64,000 bases of DNA from Thermoplasmata archaeon (GTDB lineage: Archaea; Thermoplasmatota; Thermoplasmata; Lutacidiplasmatales; UBA184), in NCBI GenBank assembly GCA_022750115.1, contig JAKIWI010000003.1, positions 98,927 to 162,926 on the forward strand. Direction: 5' to 3'. Below the pieces are notes generated by a model. It was given only the letters and a program-made list of their open reading frames with translations. It had not been told where the DNA came from and ran no database searches. The position numbers and the translations under genes were made by a program. Position 1 is the stretch's first letter; each line of letters starts with the position of its first letter. Shown here piece by piece: positions 8,823-17,925 of the stretch.

Positions 8823-10022
8823 TTAGCGGGCGCCGGTTCGTGGGGGCGGGAGCGGGGGCTCGGGCGGCGTCACGGTCGTCTCGATGCCGCGCTCGGCCAA
8901 CGCGGCGCGGAGCGGTCCGGCCGGCACGCACCGCTCGGGGGGCACCACCCCGGTCTGGGTGATCGCCCCCTCGACGATCAGCCGCGCCCCGATGGCCCCG
9001 GCGACGCCGACCGCGTACTCGGTCGCGGTGAAGCCCCAGTCGGGCCGCGGCGGGAACCGGGCCTGGGCGTGCCGTTCGACCTCGGCGCCGTTCGACTGCC
9101 CGTGAATCTCGATGTCGCACACCTCCCAGTCGAGGAGCGTGACGCCGGCAGGCGCGCCGAGGAGGTGTTCCCGTTTGAGGAGCGCCAGCAGGAACTCGCG
9201 CGGTACGACGGGCTGGCCGCGCACTTCGACGGGAGACTCCGAGCCAAGGCCGAGCTTCGCCATCGTCCGCAGGAGGTCGATACCGGGTCCTCCCTCCTTC
9301 CACTCGCAATGTCGAAGTCCCTTCTCCCGGAGGCTCTCGGGGATGGTCGCGGGCTCGGAATGCAGAGTCCGGTAGACCGTCGTGCGCCCCACCGGAGCGG
9401 GGAAGGCGAACTCCTCGCCGCCGCTCATCGGTGGGTATGCGCGATACGCTCCGTTCTCGAACACCATCGCCGCCTGGATCATCTCGTCGAGGAAGGTGCT
9501 CGGCGACCACGTGAAGACGATCTCCGGTCCATTCGGGGTCAGGTCCCGCCAGCCGTCGCGGATGACGATCGAGTCGACCCGTTCGAGGTCGCGGCACGCC
9601 TCGACCGCGAGGACGTTCGAGATGCCCGGGACCTGGCCGAGGCCGGGGATCGCAAGGAGACCGGCCTCGCGAAACCGCGAGTCCTGGGCGAGCTGGCGCC
9701 GCGTGGTGTGGAACAGGCCGCCGAAATCGAGGTACGGGACGCCCTCGGCGAGGCAGCCTTCCATGACGGCCAGGTTGAACGTGTACTGGACGGCGTTGAC
9801 GCAGACATCGGCTCCCTTCAGGACGCGGCGGAGCGCGGCGGCGTCCCGCACGTCGAGCGCCTCCGCCCGCACCCGGTCGGAGCCGGTCGCGCGCGCCGCC
9901 GACTCGGCCAGGCCGAGGTCGAGGTCGGCGATCCGGATCGCGTCGAACCCGCCGGTCGCAGCGAGGTCCCGAACGGTGCAGCGGCCCGTGAGCCCGCCGC
10001 CCCCGAGGACGACCGCTTCCAC
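8823..10022 (-). CDS. Saccharopine dehydrogenase-like NAD(P) oxidoreductase
   Basis: A 399-residue member of the saccharopine dehydrogenase/reductase family. The N-terminal Rossmann motif is GGGGLTGRCTVRDLA (residues ~7-21), followed by the NAD(P)-binding ADLDL acidic end and the GADVCVNAVQYTFNLAVMEGCLAEGVPYLDFGG segment typical of the family. It should reduce an imine or oxidise a secondary amine or amino acid. Which substrate (lysine/saccharopine or another) cannot be read from sequence. It starts with GTG about 25-30 nt from a TATA-like TTTTACATAG on the minus strand (10042-10055), so it may be leaderless. A shared pathway with the downstream class III aminotransferase is possible but unproven. 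Confidence 0.8.
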   Translation of the reverse strand: MEAVVLGGGGLTGRCTVRDLAATGGFDAIRIADLDLGLAESAARATGSDRVRAEALDVRDAAALRRVLKGADVCVNAVQYTFNLAVMEGCLAEGVPYLDFGGLFHTTRRQLAQDSRFREAGLLAIPGLGQVPGISNVLAVEACRDLERVDSIVIRDGWRDLTPNGPEIVFTWSPSTFLDEMIQAAMVFENGAYRAYPPMSGGEEFAFPAPVGRTTVYRTLHSEPATIPESLREKGLRHCEWKEGGPGIDLLRTMAKLGLGSESPVEVRGQPVVPREFLLALLKREHLLGAPAGVTLLDWEVCDIEIHGQSNGAEVERHAQARFPPRPDWGFTATEYAVGVAGAIGARLIVEGAITQTGVVPPERCVPAGPLRAALAERGIETTVTPPEPPLPPPRTGAR

Positions 10023-10111
10023 GAACCGCGGGAGCGGCGCCCGCTATGTAAAACCGAGTCGACCTGCCCCGCCCGCGGGGCTGTTATGTTTCGCGAACGC
10101 TCCCCCGGGCG

Positions 10112-10597
10112 GTGAGAGGCCGCCACCTCGGCTCCGACCTCGCGCTGGTGGCGGACGGGCTGCGGATCGGCAAGCAGTACGGCTTCCACTCGCTCGAGGT
10201 CATGGCGGTCATCGCCTGGTACCTCGAACGTTCGATCTACGAGCGCGGTTCGCTGCGCTCGATTCCCGGCGGCATCGCATTCGACCTTCGGAACCCGCCA
10301 CTCCGGATGGGCGCGTTCCGTGCCGCCTCGCTCGCGTGGGATGGTGACCTCGTTCCCCCCTCGGCGTGCACCGTGCATCCGAGTGACCGCGTCGAACCGA
10401 TTCCCTTCGATTCCGTCTCCGCCGACTCCCCGCTCGAACTCCGCCCCGGGATTCGCATCGAGTTCACCGCCGCCGTCGGAGCACCCTCCCCAGGGCCTCA
10501 CTCGGTGCGTCTCGAGCTCCGCAGCCTCGCGATCCCGCCGATCGTCTGGTTCGAGGTGATGGACCACGTCAAGGTACCCGAGGCGCCGGGATCGTGA
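10112..10597 (+). CDS. Conserved-looking protein of unknown function upstream of a debranching glycosidase
   Basis: Function not recognised. The 161-residue product has no signal peptide or membrane helix and appears beta-rich, with alternating hydrophobic strands such as GIRIEFTAAV and HSVRLELRSL. The GTG start lies 29 nt after a TATA-like GTTATGTTT (about 10083), which suggests a leaderless message. Its TGA stop overlaps the GTG start of the glycosidase gene (GTGA), so the two are almost certainly co-translated. A role in polysaccharide handling, for example as a binding or regulatory partner, is only inferred from this coupling. Confidence 0.7.
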   Translation: MRGRHLGSDLALVADGLRIGKQYGFHSLEVMAVIAWYLERSIYERGSLRSIPGGIAFDLRNPPLRMGAFRAASLAWDGDLVPPSACTVHPSDRVEPIPFDSVSADSPLELRPGIRIEFTAAVGAPSPGPHSVRLELRSLAIPPIVWFEVMDHVKVPEAPGS

Positions 10598-12810
10598 CGG
10601 CAACTCCGGTCGAGGCCCGCGGCTCTCCGCGGTCCGGCCCGTCCTCTCCGGATCGCCCTCCGGTCCGTCCTCGACTGGCGACCGGACCGTCCAGCGCGGC
10701 GATCCTCGGCTCCGACGGTTCCTTCTCGCTTCCGTGGAACACCCGCGGCGCCGCGATCGATTGGGGGGGCGTGTACGCGCAGGGGGTGCGACTTGCCGGG
10801 CCGTGGTCGCTCGCCTTCGGACCGGCCGGGCACGAAATTCCGCTCGGTCCCGCGACAGTCCGGTCGCAGACCCACGACCGTTGGATCGTCGAGTCGACCC
10901 ACCAACTGGCGGACCTCGACCTCGTCGATACGGTGTTGCCCCTCCCGGACCTCTCCGGGGTCGGCCGTCGCCTCTCCGTTCGCTCGATGGCGGCGACCGC
11001 CGGGGATGTGCGGGTCGTCATGGACCTCCCGTTGTGGCTCGCTCCCGTTCTGATCGAGGGCGTGCGGCCGTACGACTTCGAGCTGCGGACCTCGATGGCG
11101 ACGGTCTTCGCGCGCTCCCACGGTTGGGCGCTCGGTCTCGAGTCGGACCCGCTCCCCTCCACGCTGGCGATCGATGGGGTTCCGTGGATCGGCGGGGGAT
11201 GGAGCGGGGAGGCACGCTCGCTCCGGGTCGAGTACGCCCTCTCCCTCGACCCCGGACGCGTGGTGCGTCTGGATTGGGTCCTCTGGGGCGGGCTTCTCGC
11301 CACCGTCGACGCGAATCCCGATGCGGGCCGGGCCGCTTTGGCGAGCCGGGAGTCGTGGGAGGCGCGGAACGAACGGACGTGGACGAGTTGGCGGACCGAC
11401 ATCCCGAAGCTGTCGACCCCGGACGACCCGGCCCTTTCGGACGCCTACCGGCTCGCGGCCGACGCCCTTCGCAGCCTCTACGCCGACCCCACACCCGACA
11501 TGGCCGGGCTCGTCGCGGGCTTCCCATGGTACTCCGACCTCTGGTTCCGCGACATCGGCTGGATGCTCCCCGCCGTCCTCTGGTTGGGGGACGTCGACCG
11601 GGTCCGGAGAACCGTGGCGACCGCCTTCCGCTACCAGGCTCCCGCGGACCTGGGTCTCCTCGGCGCGACCGCGGGAGAGCTCCCCATGCAGCTGTCGGCC
11701 GGACCGGTGTTCCTTTTCGGAACCTCGGACACGACGCTCTATTTCCCGCTCATCCTCCAACGGCTGGTCGCCCACACGGGCGATGCATCGGTCGTCGAGC
11801 CGTTCCGGAAGGGACTGGCGCGAGCCCTCGCCTGGGGCAACCTGAAGGTCGACCCGAAGACGGGCTTGTTCACGAACGGCGGCGAGGTCGCCGCCATCAA
11901 GAAGGCCGCGATCGACATCGGACGCGTCCACTACGGAATCGACGCGTTCGACACGACGATCTGGGACTCCGCGGACCGACGCGACCACGCAATCGACCTG
12001 CAGGTGCTCTGGGCCGAGGCGCTCGACGCCTTCGCGGACCTGGACGAACTCTCCGGCGGTCGGGACGCGCCGCCGTTGCACCAACGGGCCGCCGCGGTCC
12101 GCGCCGAGATCGCCAGTCGGTATCGATGGCCGGCGGAGAAGTACCTCTACGACTCGCTCCACACGGACGGTTCTCCGCTCGCCCACGTCCGGCCGAATGC
12201 GCTCCGCGCGGTCGAGGCGGGTATCTTCGATTCGGCGACGGCCGGCGCCCTCCTCGACCGCGCCGCCCAGCCGGACCTCTCGACGCCGTGGGGGCTCCGG
12301 ACGCTCTCGAGCTCCGACGCCACGTACGACCCGATCGCCTACCACGAAGGGCAGGTCTGGACGATCGCGACCGCGTGGGCCGCGGGCGCGTCGTTTCGGG
12401 CCGGGCGACCCGAGGCGGGTGTCCGCTACCTCGACACGATCGCGGCCCGGGTCCTCGAGGAGGACGGGTTCGCGTCGGAATGTTACCGCGGCGACCGGCC
12501 CGAGGCGTTCGATTCCTGCTTCCTGCTCGGCTTCAGCGTTGGGCCGTTCCTCACGACGATCTTCGAGGGGCTGTGGGGACTGCGTCCCGCGCTCCGCTCG
12601 CGAACGCTCTCCTGTCGGCCCCGCTTCCCGGCCAGTTGGAGTTCGGCCTCACTGACCGGGATCCGGCTCGGTGGGGGTCGCCTCGACCTCGGATGGCGAC
12701 CGGGGGCTGTTACGGCGCGTTGGGCCGGCCCGTGGCCGCTGATGCTCGCCGGAGAACGGGGCTCGGTCCAGCTCGATCCGGACGCGGAACGGACGCTCGC
12801 CGTGCCGTAA
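10594..12810 (+). CDS. Glycogen-debranching-type glycosidase (amylo-alpha-1,6-glucosidase family)
   Basis: A 738-residue protein with the two-part plan of archaeal/bacterial glycogen debranching enzymes. An N-terminal beta-rich domain (about residues 30-250, GDE_N-like) is followed by an (alpha/alpha)6-barrel glucosidase domain (about 275-690). In the barrel one sees PWYSDLWFRDIGWMLPAVLW, which holds the family's aromatic and acidic sugar-binding residues, and the late YHEGQVWTIATAW and ASECYRGDRPEAFDSC motifs. It would hydrolyse alpha-1,6 branch points of glycogen or another alpha-glucan, or a related glycoside. It starts with GTG overlapping the preceding gene's stop. The first ~25 residues are low-complexity. 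Confidence 0.83.
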   Translation: MTATPVEARGSPRSGPSSPDRPPVRPRLATGPSSAAILGSDGSFSLPWNTRGAAIDWGGVYAQGVRLAGPWSLAFGPAGHEIPLGPATVRSQTHDRWIVESTHQLADLDLVDTVLPLPDLSGVGRRLSVRSMAATAGDVRVVMDLPLWLAPVLIEGVRPYDFELRTSMATVFARSHGWALGLESDPLPSTLAIDGVPWIGGGWSGEARSLRVEYALSLDPGRVVRLDWVLWGGLLATVDANPDAGRAALASRESWEARNERTWTSWRTDIPKLSTPDDPALSDAYRLAADALRSLYADPTPDMAGLVAGFPWYSDLWFRDIGWMLPAVLWLGDVDRVRRTVATAFRYQAPADLGLLGATAGELPMQLSAGPVFLFGTSDTTLYFPLILQRLVAHTGDASVVEPFRKGLARALAWGNLKVDPKTGLFTNGGEVAAIKKAAIDIGRVHYGIDAFDTTIWDSADRRDHAIDLQVLWAEALDAFADLDELSGGRDAPPLHQRAAAVRAEIASRYRWPAEKYLYDSLHTDGSPLAHVRPNALRAVEAGIFDSATAGALLDRAAQPDLSTPWGLRTLSSSDATYDPIAYHEGQVWTIATAWAAGASFRAGRPEAGVRYLDTIAARVLEEDGFASECYRGDRPEAFDSCFLLGFSVGPFLTTIFEGLWGLRPALRSRTLSCRPRFPASWSSASLTGIRLGGGRLDLGWRPGAVTARWAGPWPLMLAGERGSVQLDPDAERTLAVP

Positions 12811-12855
12811 CCGTAGCCGGCTTCATATGGGCCAAGCGTTCGGACGGCCCGTTCG

Positions 12856-13788
12856 ATGGCCGATGCGATCACCGTCCAAGGCCTGACGAAGCGGTACGGC
12901 ACGCTCGCCGCTGTCGACGGGATCGACTTCACCGTTCCCGAGGGGAAGGTGTTCGCCTTCCTCGGGCCGAACGGCGCCGGGAAGACGACGACCGTCGAAG
13001 TGCTCGAGGGGTTGCGGCGCCAGACCTCGGGCGAGGTCCGGGTCCTCGGTCTCGACCCCTGGGCGCAAGGCACGGAGCTCCACAAGATCATCGGCGTCAT
13101 TCCGCAGGAGTTCCGGTTCTTCGAGAAGATCACGCCGCGCGAAGCCATCCTCTACTACGCCACCCTGTTCAATGTCAAGGTCGACACGGAGCGTCTGCTC
13201 GAGAAGGTCGCCCTCTCCGACAAGGCGAACGCGCGCTTCGATACGCTCTCGGGCGGCCAGAAACAAAAGCTCGGCCTCGCGCTGGCGCTCGTCCCGGCCC
13301 CGCAGATCTGCTTCCTGGACGAGCCGACGACCGGCCTCGACCCGCAGGCGCGACGCGGGATCTGGGAAGTGATCCGTGACCTCCGCCGCGAGGGCAAGAC
13401 CGTCTTCCTCACGACCCACTACCTCGAGGAGGCGGAGCTCCTCGCCGACCTCGTCGCGATCATCCACCAAGGGAAGATCATCGCGTCGGGCACGCCCGCG
13501 GAGATCATCCGGAAGTTCGGCCGCCCCGAGCGCCTCGTCGTGGAGGGTCCCGCGTCGCTCGGCGAATACCTGAAGCGGCTTGTCCAGCGGCCGGTGACCA
13601 TCTCCGACGGCCGCATCGAGATTCACATGCGCGACAAGGCCGACGCCCTCATGGTCCTGAAGACGATCGAGGACAGCGGCATCCCCTGGAAGGGGTTCGC
13701 CACCGTCAGCGACACGCTCGAAGACGTGTTCGTCGGGCTGGTCGGGCGAATGGACGAAGGCGTCGTCGCTGCGGGGGCGAAAGCATGA
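12856..13788 (+). CDS. ABC-2 type exporter ATPase
   Basis: ATP-binding subunit of a two-gene exporter, 310 residues. Walker A (GPNGAGKTT) is at about residues 37-45, signature LSGGQKQK at about 132-139, Walker B CFLDEPTTGLDP after it, and the H-loop in TVFLTTHYLEEAE. The C-terminal ~85 residues resemble those of drug and lipid exporters (DrrA/NatA-like). ATG 12856 lies 28 nt after a TATA-like CATATG (about 12823), consistent with a leaderless message. It overlaps the permease gene by 4 nt. The exported compound is unknown. Confidence 0.9.
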   Translation: MADAITVQGLTKRYGTLAAVDGIDFTVPEGKVFAFLGPNGAGKTTTVEVLEGLRRQTSGEVRVLGLDPWAQGTELHKIIGVIPQEFRFFEKITPREAILYYATLFNVKVDTERLLEKVALSDKANARFDTLSGGQKQKLGLALALVPAPQICFLDEPTTGLDPQARRGIWEVIRDLRREGKTVFLTTHYLEEAELLADLVAIIHQGKIIASGTPAEIIRKFGRPERLVVEGPASLGEYLKRLVQRPVTISDGRIEIHMRDKADALMVLKTIEDSGIPWKGFATVSDTLEDVFVGLVGRMDEGVVAAGAKA

Positions 13789-14888
13789 ATCCCCGGCGGG
13801 TCGGCGCCGACTTCGTCGTCTTCACGAAGGGCTACCTCCGCAACCCGATCGGCCTGTTCTTCAGTCTGATCTTCCCGATCATCCTGATCGGCCTGTTCGG
13901 CCTGATCTTCTCGGTCAGCGGCTCCTCGACCGTGACGGTCTACACCGAGAATCTGGACCACCACTCCGCGACGTCGGTCGCATTCCTGGCGGCGTTGAAC
14001 CAGACCGGAGCGGTCAAGATCCAGGTCGTCGGCCCGGTGACGAACGAGTCGTTCGCGAGCTGGCTCGCGCAGCAAGGTTACCCGGTCGGCCTGATCATCC
14101 CGGCCGGCCTGGAATCGAGTTTCACGAATCATACGCCCGTCAATGTGACGGTGTTCACGGACCCTCAGGACGCCCAGTCGTCCGGCATCACGCTCGGCGC
14201 CGTGGAGGGCGTCGCGAACGGATTCAACCTGAAGGCCGTCGGCGGCACCCCGGTCCTCGGGGCGACGAATCAGAACGTCGGCAGCCAGGTTCTGAAGTAC
14301 ATCGACTACCTCGTGCCAGGCCTCATCGGGTTCTCGATCCTGACGAGCCCGATGTTCTCGATGGTCGAGATCTCCTCGACGTACCGGAAGGACCACCTGT
14401 TCCGGCAGCTGTCGCTCACGCCCCTCACCAAGGGCGAGTGGCTCGCGTCGAAGATCGCTTGGTACATCGTGCTGACGTTCGTCTCGGCGGTGATCATGAT
14501 CGTCTTCGGCGTCGTCGTCTTCGGCTCGCACGTCGGGTTCACGCTCGGCCTGATTCCATTCCTCGCCCTCGGGCCGTTCTTCTTCGTCTCGCTCGGGATG
14601 CTGGCGGGATCGGTCGCGCGGACCCCCGAGATCGCCGCGGTCGTCGGAAACATCATCACGTTCCCGATGATGTTCCTCTCGGGCACGTTCTTCCCCGTCT
14701 CGGGGTTCTCGCCGTTCCTCCAGAACATCGCGCACGCGCTGCCCCTGTACTACGTGATCGACGGAATGAACCAGGTCATGCTGTTCCACAACAACACGCG
14801 GGCGCTCTTCGACATCGGCATCGTGGCCATCGGCGGTGCCCTGACCTTCATCGCGGCGATCGCTGCCTTCCGATGGCGGGAGGAGTGA
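13785..14888 (+). CDS. ABC-2 type exporter permease
   Basis: Membrane partner of the ATPase just upstream, 367 residues. One N-terminal helix (IGLFFSLIFPIILIGLFGLIFSV) is followed by a ~150-residue extracytoplasmic domain rich in Asn/Thr/Val, then five more helices. The conserved MMFLSGTFFPVSGFSPFLQ segment between the last helices is typical of the ABC2_membrane/NodJ-DrrB group. The first ATGA overlap and shared direction show one operon. The flavin reductase gene follows with a GTGA overlap, but that may be chance packing. Confidence 0.9.
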   Translation: MNPRRVGADFVVFTKGYLRNPIGLFFSLIFPIILIGLFGLIFSVSGSSTVTVYTENLDHHSATSVAFLAALNQTGAVKIQVVGPVTNESFASWLAQQGYPVGLIIPAGLESSFTNHTPVNVTVFTDPQDAQSSGITLGAVEGVANGFNLKAVGGTPVLGATNQNVGSQVLKYIDYLVPGLIGFSILTSPMFSMVEISSTYRKDHLFRQLSLTPLTKGEWLASKIAWYIVLTFVSAVIMIVFGVVVFGSHVGFTLGLIPFLALGPFFFVSLGMLAGSVARTPEIAAVVGNIITFPMMFLSGTFFPVSGFSPFLQNIAHALPLYYVIDGMNQVMLFHNNTRALFDIGIVAIGGALTFIAAIAAFRWREE

Positions 14889-15412
14889 CGAGCGCACCGC
14901 CGGCCGATCCGACGGTGTTCCGCCGACTGATGGGGCGCTGGCCCACGGGCGTGAGCGTCGTGACCAGCCGCGACGGCGAGCGCGACTTCGGGCTCACCGT
15001 GAATGCGTTCCTCTCCGTCTCGATCGCCCCGCCGAGCGTCCTGGTCTCCCTCGGGCACGAGGCCGACTCGACGGCGGTCGTCGCCCGGACCGGCCGGTTC
15101 GCCGTGAATCTCCTTGGGCACGAACAACGGTCGCACAGCGAACGGTTCGCCCGCATCGCCACCCCCGAAGCGAAGTTCCAGGGGGTCGCAATCCACCGGA
15201 CGCCGTCCGGACTCGCCGCCCTCGACGGAGCCGTGGCGATCTTCGATACGAAGGTGGTCAAATCGCTCGACACGGGGGACCACACGCTCTTCGTTGGGAC
15301 CGTCGAACGAATGGAGACCGGACCCGAAACCGTCCCGCTGCTGTTCGTCCGCGGGCAGTACGCGGAGTCGGCGGGCCCCGACCTCCTCCGACTCCCGAAA
15401 CCGCGCGTGTAA
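14885..15412 (+). CDS. Flavin reductase-like FMN-binding protein
   Basis: A 175-residue member of the flavin reductase (DIM6/NTAB, split-barrel) family. The typical start FRRLMGRWPTGVSVVTS, the FLSVSIAPPSVLVSLGHEADS core and FAVNLLGHEQRSHSERFA helix are all visible. It would bind FMN or FAD and reduce it, or use it in a redox reaction with NAD(P)H. The GTG at 14885 overlaps the permease stop as GTGA, the same pattern seen for oppF, the debranching enzyme and the class V aminotransferase here. An ATG at 14873 in the same frame would add four residues and cannot be excluded. No monooxygenase partner is seen. Confidence 0.85.
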   Translation: MTSAPPADPTVFRRLMGRWPTGVSVVTSRDGERDFGLTVNAFLSVSIAPPSVLVSLGHEADSTAVVARTGRFAVNLLGHEQRSHSERFARIATPEAKFQGVAIHRTPSGLAALDGAVAIFDTKVVKSLDTGDHTLFVGTVERMETGPETVPLLFVRGQYAESAGPDLLRLPKPRV

Positions 15413-15455
15413 CCACGGGCGGAGCCGTTATTCCCCGCGGCCCCGGTGCCCATCG

Positions 15456-16430
15456 ATGGCCGACGTCATGGTCGCCCCGAAGCACGTCCGCCTCGCGATC
15501 GTCGGCAGCGGACCGGCGGGGCTCACCGCGGCGATCTACGCTTCCCGCGCGACCCTCGCCCCCCTCGTCATATCGGGGGTCCCGGCCGGCGGGCAGCTCA
15601 TGCTGACGACCGATGTCGAGAACTACCCCGGGTTCCCGGAGGGGATCCAGGGACCGGACCTCGTCGTCAAGATGCGCGAGCAGGCGGCGCGGTTCGGCAC
15701 CACCTTCCTCGACTCGAACGTCCAGCGGGTCGACTTCACCCGCCATCCGTTCGTCCTCGACACCGGGCTCTCGGGTACGCTCACCGCCGACGCGGTGATC
15801 GTCGCCACCGGCGCGAACGCCCGCTGGCTCGACCTTCCGAACGAGCAGCGCCTGCGGGGCCACGGCGTCTCGGCGTGCGCGACGTGCGACGGATTCTTCT
15901 TCAAAGGCAAGGACGTCGTCACGGTCGGCGGCGGCGACTCCGCGATGGAGGAGGCGACGTTCCTCACGAAGTTCGCCTCCTCCGTCACGGTCGTCCACCG
16001 CTCGGGGATGCTGCGGGCGAGCAAGATCATGCAGGACCGCGCCCAGAAGAACCCGAAGATCTCCTTCCGTCTCGGGACGGTCGTCGAGGACGTCCTCGGC
16101 GCCGACAGTGTCACGGGCGTCGCGGTGAAGCACCTCCCGTCCGGGAAGCGGGAGACGATCCCGGCGCAGGGCCTCTTCCTCGCCATCGGCCACGACCCGG
16201 CGACCGAGGCGTTCCGCGGCGCGCTGGCGCTCGACGACAAGGGGTACCTGCAGACGACCGACATCACCCGCACGTCCGTCGACGGCGTGTTCGCGGCCGG
16301 GGACGTCTACGACCACCGCTACCGCCAGGCCGTGAGCGCGGCGGGGCTCGGTTGCATGGCGGCGCTCGACGCCGAGAAGTGGCTCGCGGAGCACCCCTCC
16401 GGTACGTCCCGGCCGTCGGGCCGGCACTAG
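15456..16430 (+). CDS. trxB: Thioredoxin reductase
   Basis: FAD-dependent pyridine-nucleotide disulfide oxidoreductase of the low-molecular-weight type, 324 residues. The FAD site GSGPAGLTAA is at residues 17-26, the redox-active disulfide is C141-A-T-C144, the NADPH-site VTVGGGDSAMEEA follows, and the late FAD motif is GVFAAGDVYD. It would reduce thioredoxin or a similar small protein with NAD(P)H. The NAD(P)-binding region has the VVHRSGMLRASK pattern; whether it prefers NADPH, NADH or, as in some Thermoplasmata, another donor needs testing. ATG 15456 lies about 26 nt after a TATA-like GTTATTCC, suggesting a leaderless message. Confidence 0.93.
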   Translation: MADVMVAPKHVRLAIVGSGPAGLTAAIYASRATLAPLVISGVPAGGQLMLTTDVENYPGFPEGIQGPDLVVKMREQAARFGTTFLDSNVQRVDFTRHPFVLDTGLSGTLTADAVIVATGANARWLDLPNEQRLRGHGVSACATCDGFFFKGKDVVTVGGGDSAMEEATFLTKFASSVTVVHRSGMLRASKIMQDRAQKNPKISFRLGTVVEDVLGADSVTGVAVKHLPSGKRETIPAQGLFLAIGHDPATEAFRGALALDDKGYLQTTDITRTSVDGVFAAGDVYDHRYRQAVSAAGLGCMAALDAEKWLAEHPSGTSRPSGRH

Positions 16431-16451
16431 CGCGCGTCCCTGCGTCGGAAG

Positions 16452-16460
16452 CCTTTAAGG
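16452..16460 (+). promoter_or_regulatory. TATA box for the ferredoxin/geranylgeranyl reductase pair
   Basis: CCTTTAAGG stands about 40 nt before the GTG start of the ferredoxin, in otherwise GC-rich sequence. It implies a short leader of about 15 nt holding the GAGG-type ribosome site. It is the only promoter-like site before the geranylgeranyl reductase, so both genes are probably one transcript. Confidence 0.5.
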
Positions 16461-16495
16461 GGCGAAGGGACCGTCCGACCCGTCGAGGCCAGGTC

Positions 16496-16687
16496 GTGCC
16501 GGGAAAGAAGGGGCTGCACATCGAGTCCTCGGGCCAGCTGTGCATCTACTGCGGTGCCTGCGTCGGCGTCTGCCCGCTCAACTGCGTCTACCTCGACGAG
16601 ACCCGGATCACCTTCGACGAGAAGATCTGCACCCGCTGCGAGGTCTGCGTCAAGGCGTGCCCGGTCGGCGCGATCGAGATCGGCTGA
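16496..16687 (+). CDS. 2[4Fe-4S] ferredoxin
   Basis: A 63-residue electron carrier, too short for most gene finders' attention but clear. Two complete cluster motifs are present: C16-x2-C19-x2-C22-x3-C26-P with C45-x2-C48-x2-C51-x3-C55-P. There is one extra Cys at 30. The start is GTG 16496, preceded by GAGG and AGGT. The next gene, 28 nt downstream on the same strand, is a geranylgeranyl reductase. Archaeal enzymes of that family are known to accept electrons from ferredoxin, so this protein is the likely donor; that is inference from position. Confidence 0.9.
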   Translation: MPGKKGLHIESSGQLCIYCGACVGVCPLNCVYLDETRITFDEKICTRCEVCVKACPVGAIEIG

Positions 16688-16715
16688 GCGCTCGGCTCGG
16701 GGGAATCAGATAGGC

Positions 16716-17909
16716 ATGGTCGAGAACCTCACCACGGACGTCCTCGTCATCGGCGCCGGCCCGGCGGGCAGCATGACCGCCAAGTGGGCGGCGAAGAGCG
16801 GCGCCCGCGTCCTCCTGCTGGAGAAGCGCCAGGAGGTCGGCTCGCCCGTCCGGTGCGGCGAGGGGATGAGCAAGGACTGGCTGAAGGAGGTCGGCATCGT
16901 CCCATCGAGCCGCTGGATCAACGTCGAGGTCGAGGGCGCGCGGATCTTCTCGCCATCGGAGCAGGTCCTCGAGATCAACGAAAAGCACGCGGGCAACGAG
17001 GTCGGCTACGTCGTCGAGCGCGACGCGTTCGACAAGCAGCTCGCGATCGACGCCGCGAACGCCGGCGCCGAGTTGATGCTCAAGACCGCCGCGACGGGAG
17101 TCCTCAAGGAGAACGGCAAAGTCGTCGGCGTGAAGGCGAAGCGGTTCGGCGAGCCGTTCGAGATCCGCGCGCCGGTCACGATCGCGGCCGACGGCTTCGA
17201 GAGCCAGGTCGGCCGGTGGGCCGGGATCCCGACCAATATCGCGATGAAGGACATGGACTCCTGCCTGCAATACCGGATGACGAACGTCGACTGCGACGTT
17301 CGCTACTGCGACTTCTACCTGGGCTCGGTCGCGCCGGGCGGCTACGTGTGGATCTTCCCGAAGGCGGAGGGGCTCGCGAACGTCGGCATCGGCGTCCAGC
17401 TGAGCCAGATCCACGACATGGCGGCGGCCCGCACCTACCTCGACGCCTGGATTGCCAAGCACCCCGGCTACTCCAAGGGGAAGACGATCGACGTCGTCGG
17501 CGGCGGCGTCTCGATCTCCCCGCCCCTCAAGCAGACGGCCGGCGACGGCATCATGGTCGTCGGCGACGCCGCGCGGATGATCGACCCGCTCACGGGCGGC
17601 GGCATCGCGAACGGCTGCATCGCCGGCAAGATCTGCGGCGAGGTCGCCGCGCAGGCGGCGGCCGCGAAGACGCCCACGCGGGAGTTCTTCCAGGCCTACG
17701 AGAAGGGCTGGCGCGCCCGCTTCGAGGAGAAGCTCTACCGGAACTGGCTCGCGAAGGAGAAGCTCTGCACGCTCTCCGACGCCACGTTCGACAAGGTCGT
17801 CGACGCGCTCCAGGGCGTCAAGCTCCAGAAGCTTTCCGTCCACAACATCCTGAAGGCCGTCCACGAAAAGTACCCGGACGTCACCCGCGAGTTCGAGTCG
17901 TTCCTCTGA
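16716..17909 (+). CDS. Digeranylgeranylglycerophospholipid reductase (geranylgeranyl reductase family)
   Basis: A 397-residue FAD flavoprotein that should saturate the isoprenoid chains of archaeal membrane lipids. The N-terminal dinucleotide motif is VIGAGPAGSMTAKWAA, followed by the family-typical PVRCGEGMS with its conserved Cys, then YVWIFPK and the second FAD motif VVGDAARMIDPLTGGGI. Length and motifs fit the archaeal GGR family rather than FixC, although both belong to one superfamily. The ferredoxin gene immediately upstream is a plausible electron donor. The enzyme would act at the inner face of the membrane. Confidence 0.92.
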   Translation: MVENLTTDVLVIGAGPAGSMTAKWAAKSGARVLLLEKRQEVGSPVRCGEGMSKDWLKEVGIVPSSRWINVEVEGARIFSPSEQVLEINEKHAGNEVGYVVERDAFDKQLAIDAANAGAELMLKTAATGVLKENGKVVGVKAKRFGEPFEIRAPVTIAADGFESQVGRWAGIPTNIAMKDMDSCLQYRMTNVDCDVRYCDFYLGSVAPGGYVWIFPKAEGLANVGIGVQLSQIHDMAAARTYLDAWIAKHPGYSKGKTIDVVGGGVSISPPLKQTAGDGIMVVGDAARMIDPLTGGGIANGCIAGKICGEVAAQAAAAKTPTREFFQAYEKGWRARFEEKLYRNWLAKEKLCTLSDATFDKVVDALQGVKLQKLSVHNILKAVHEKYPDVTREFESFL

Positions 17910-17925
17910 GCCTTCGCGTTCGTTC

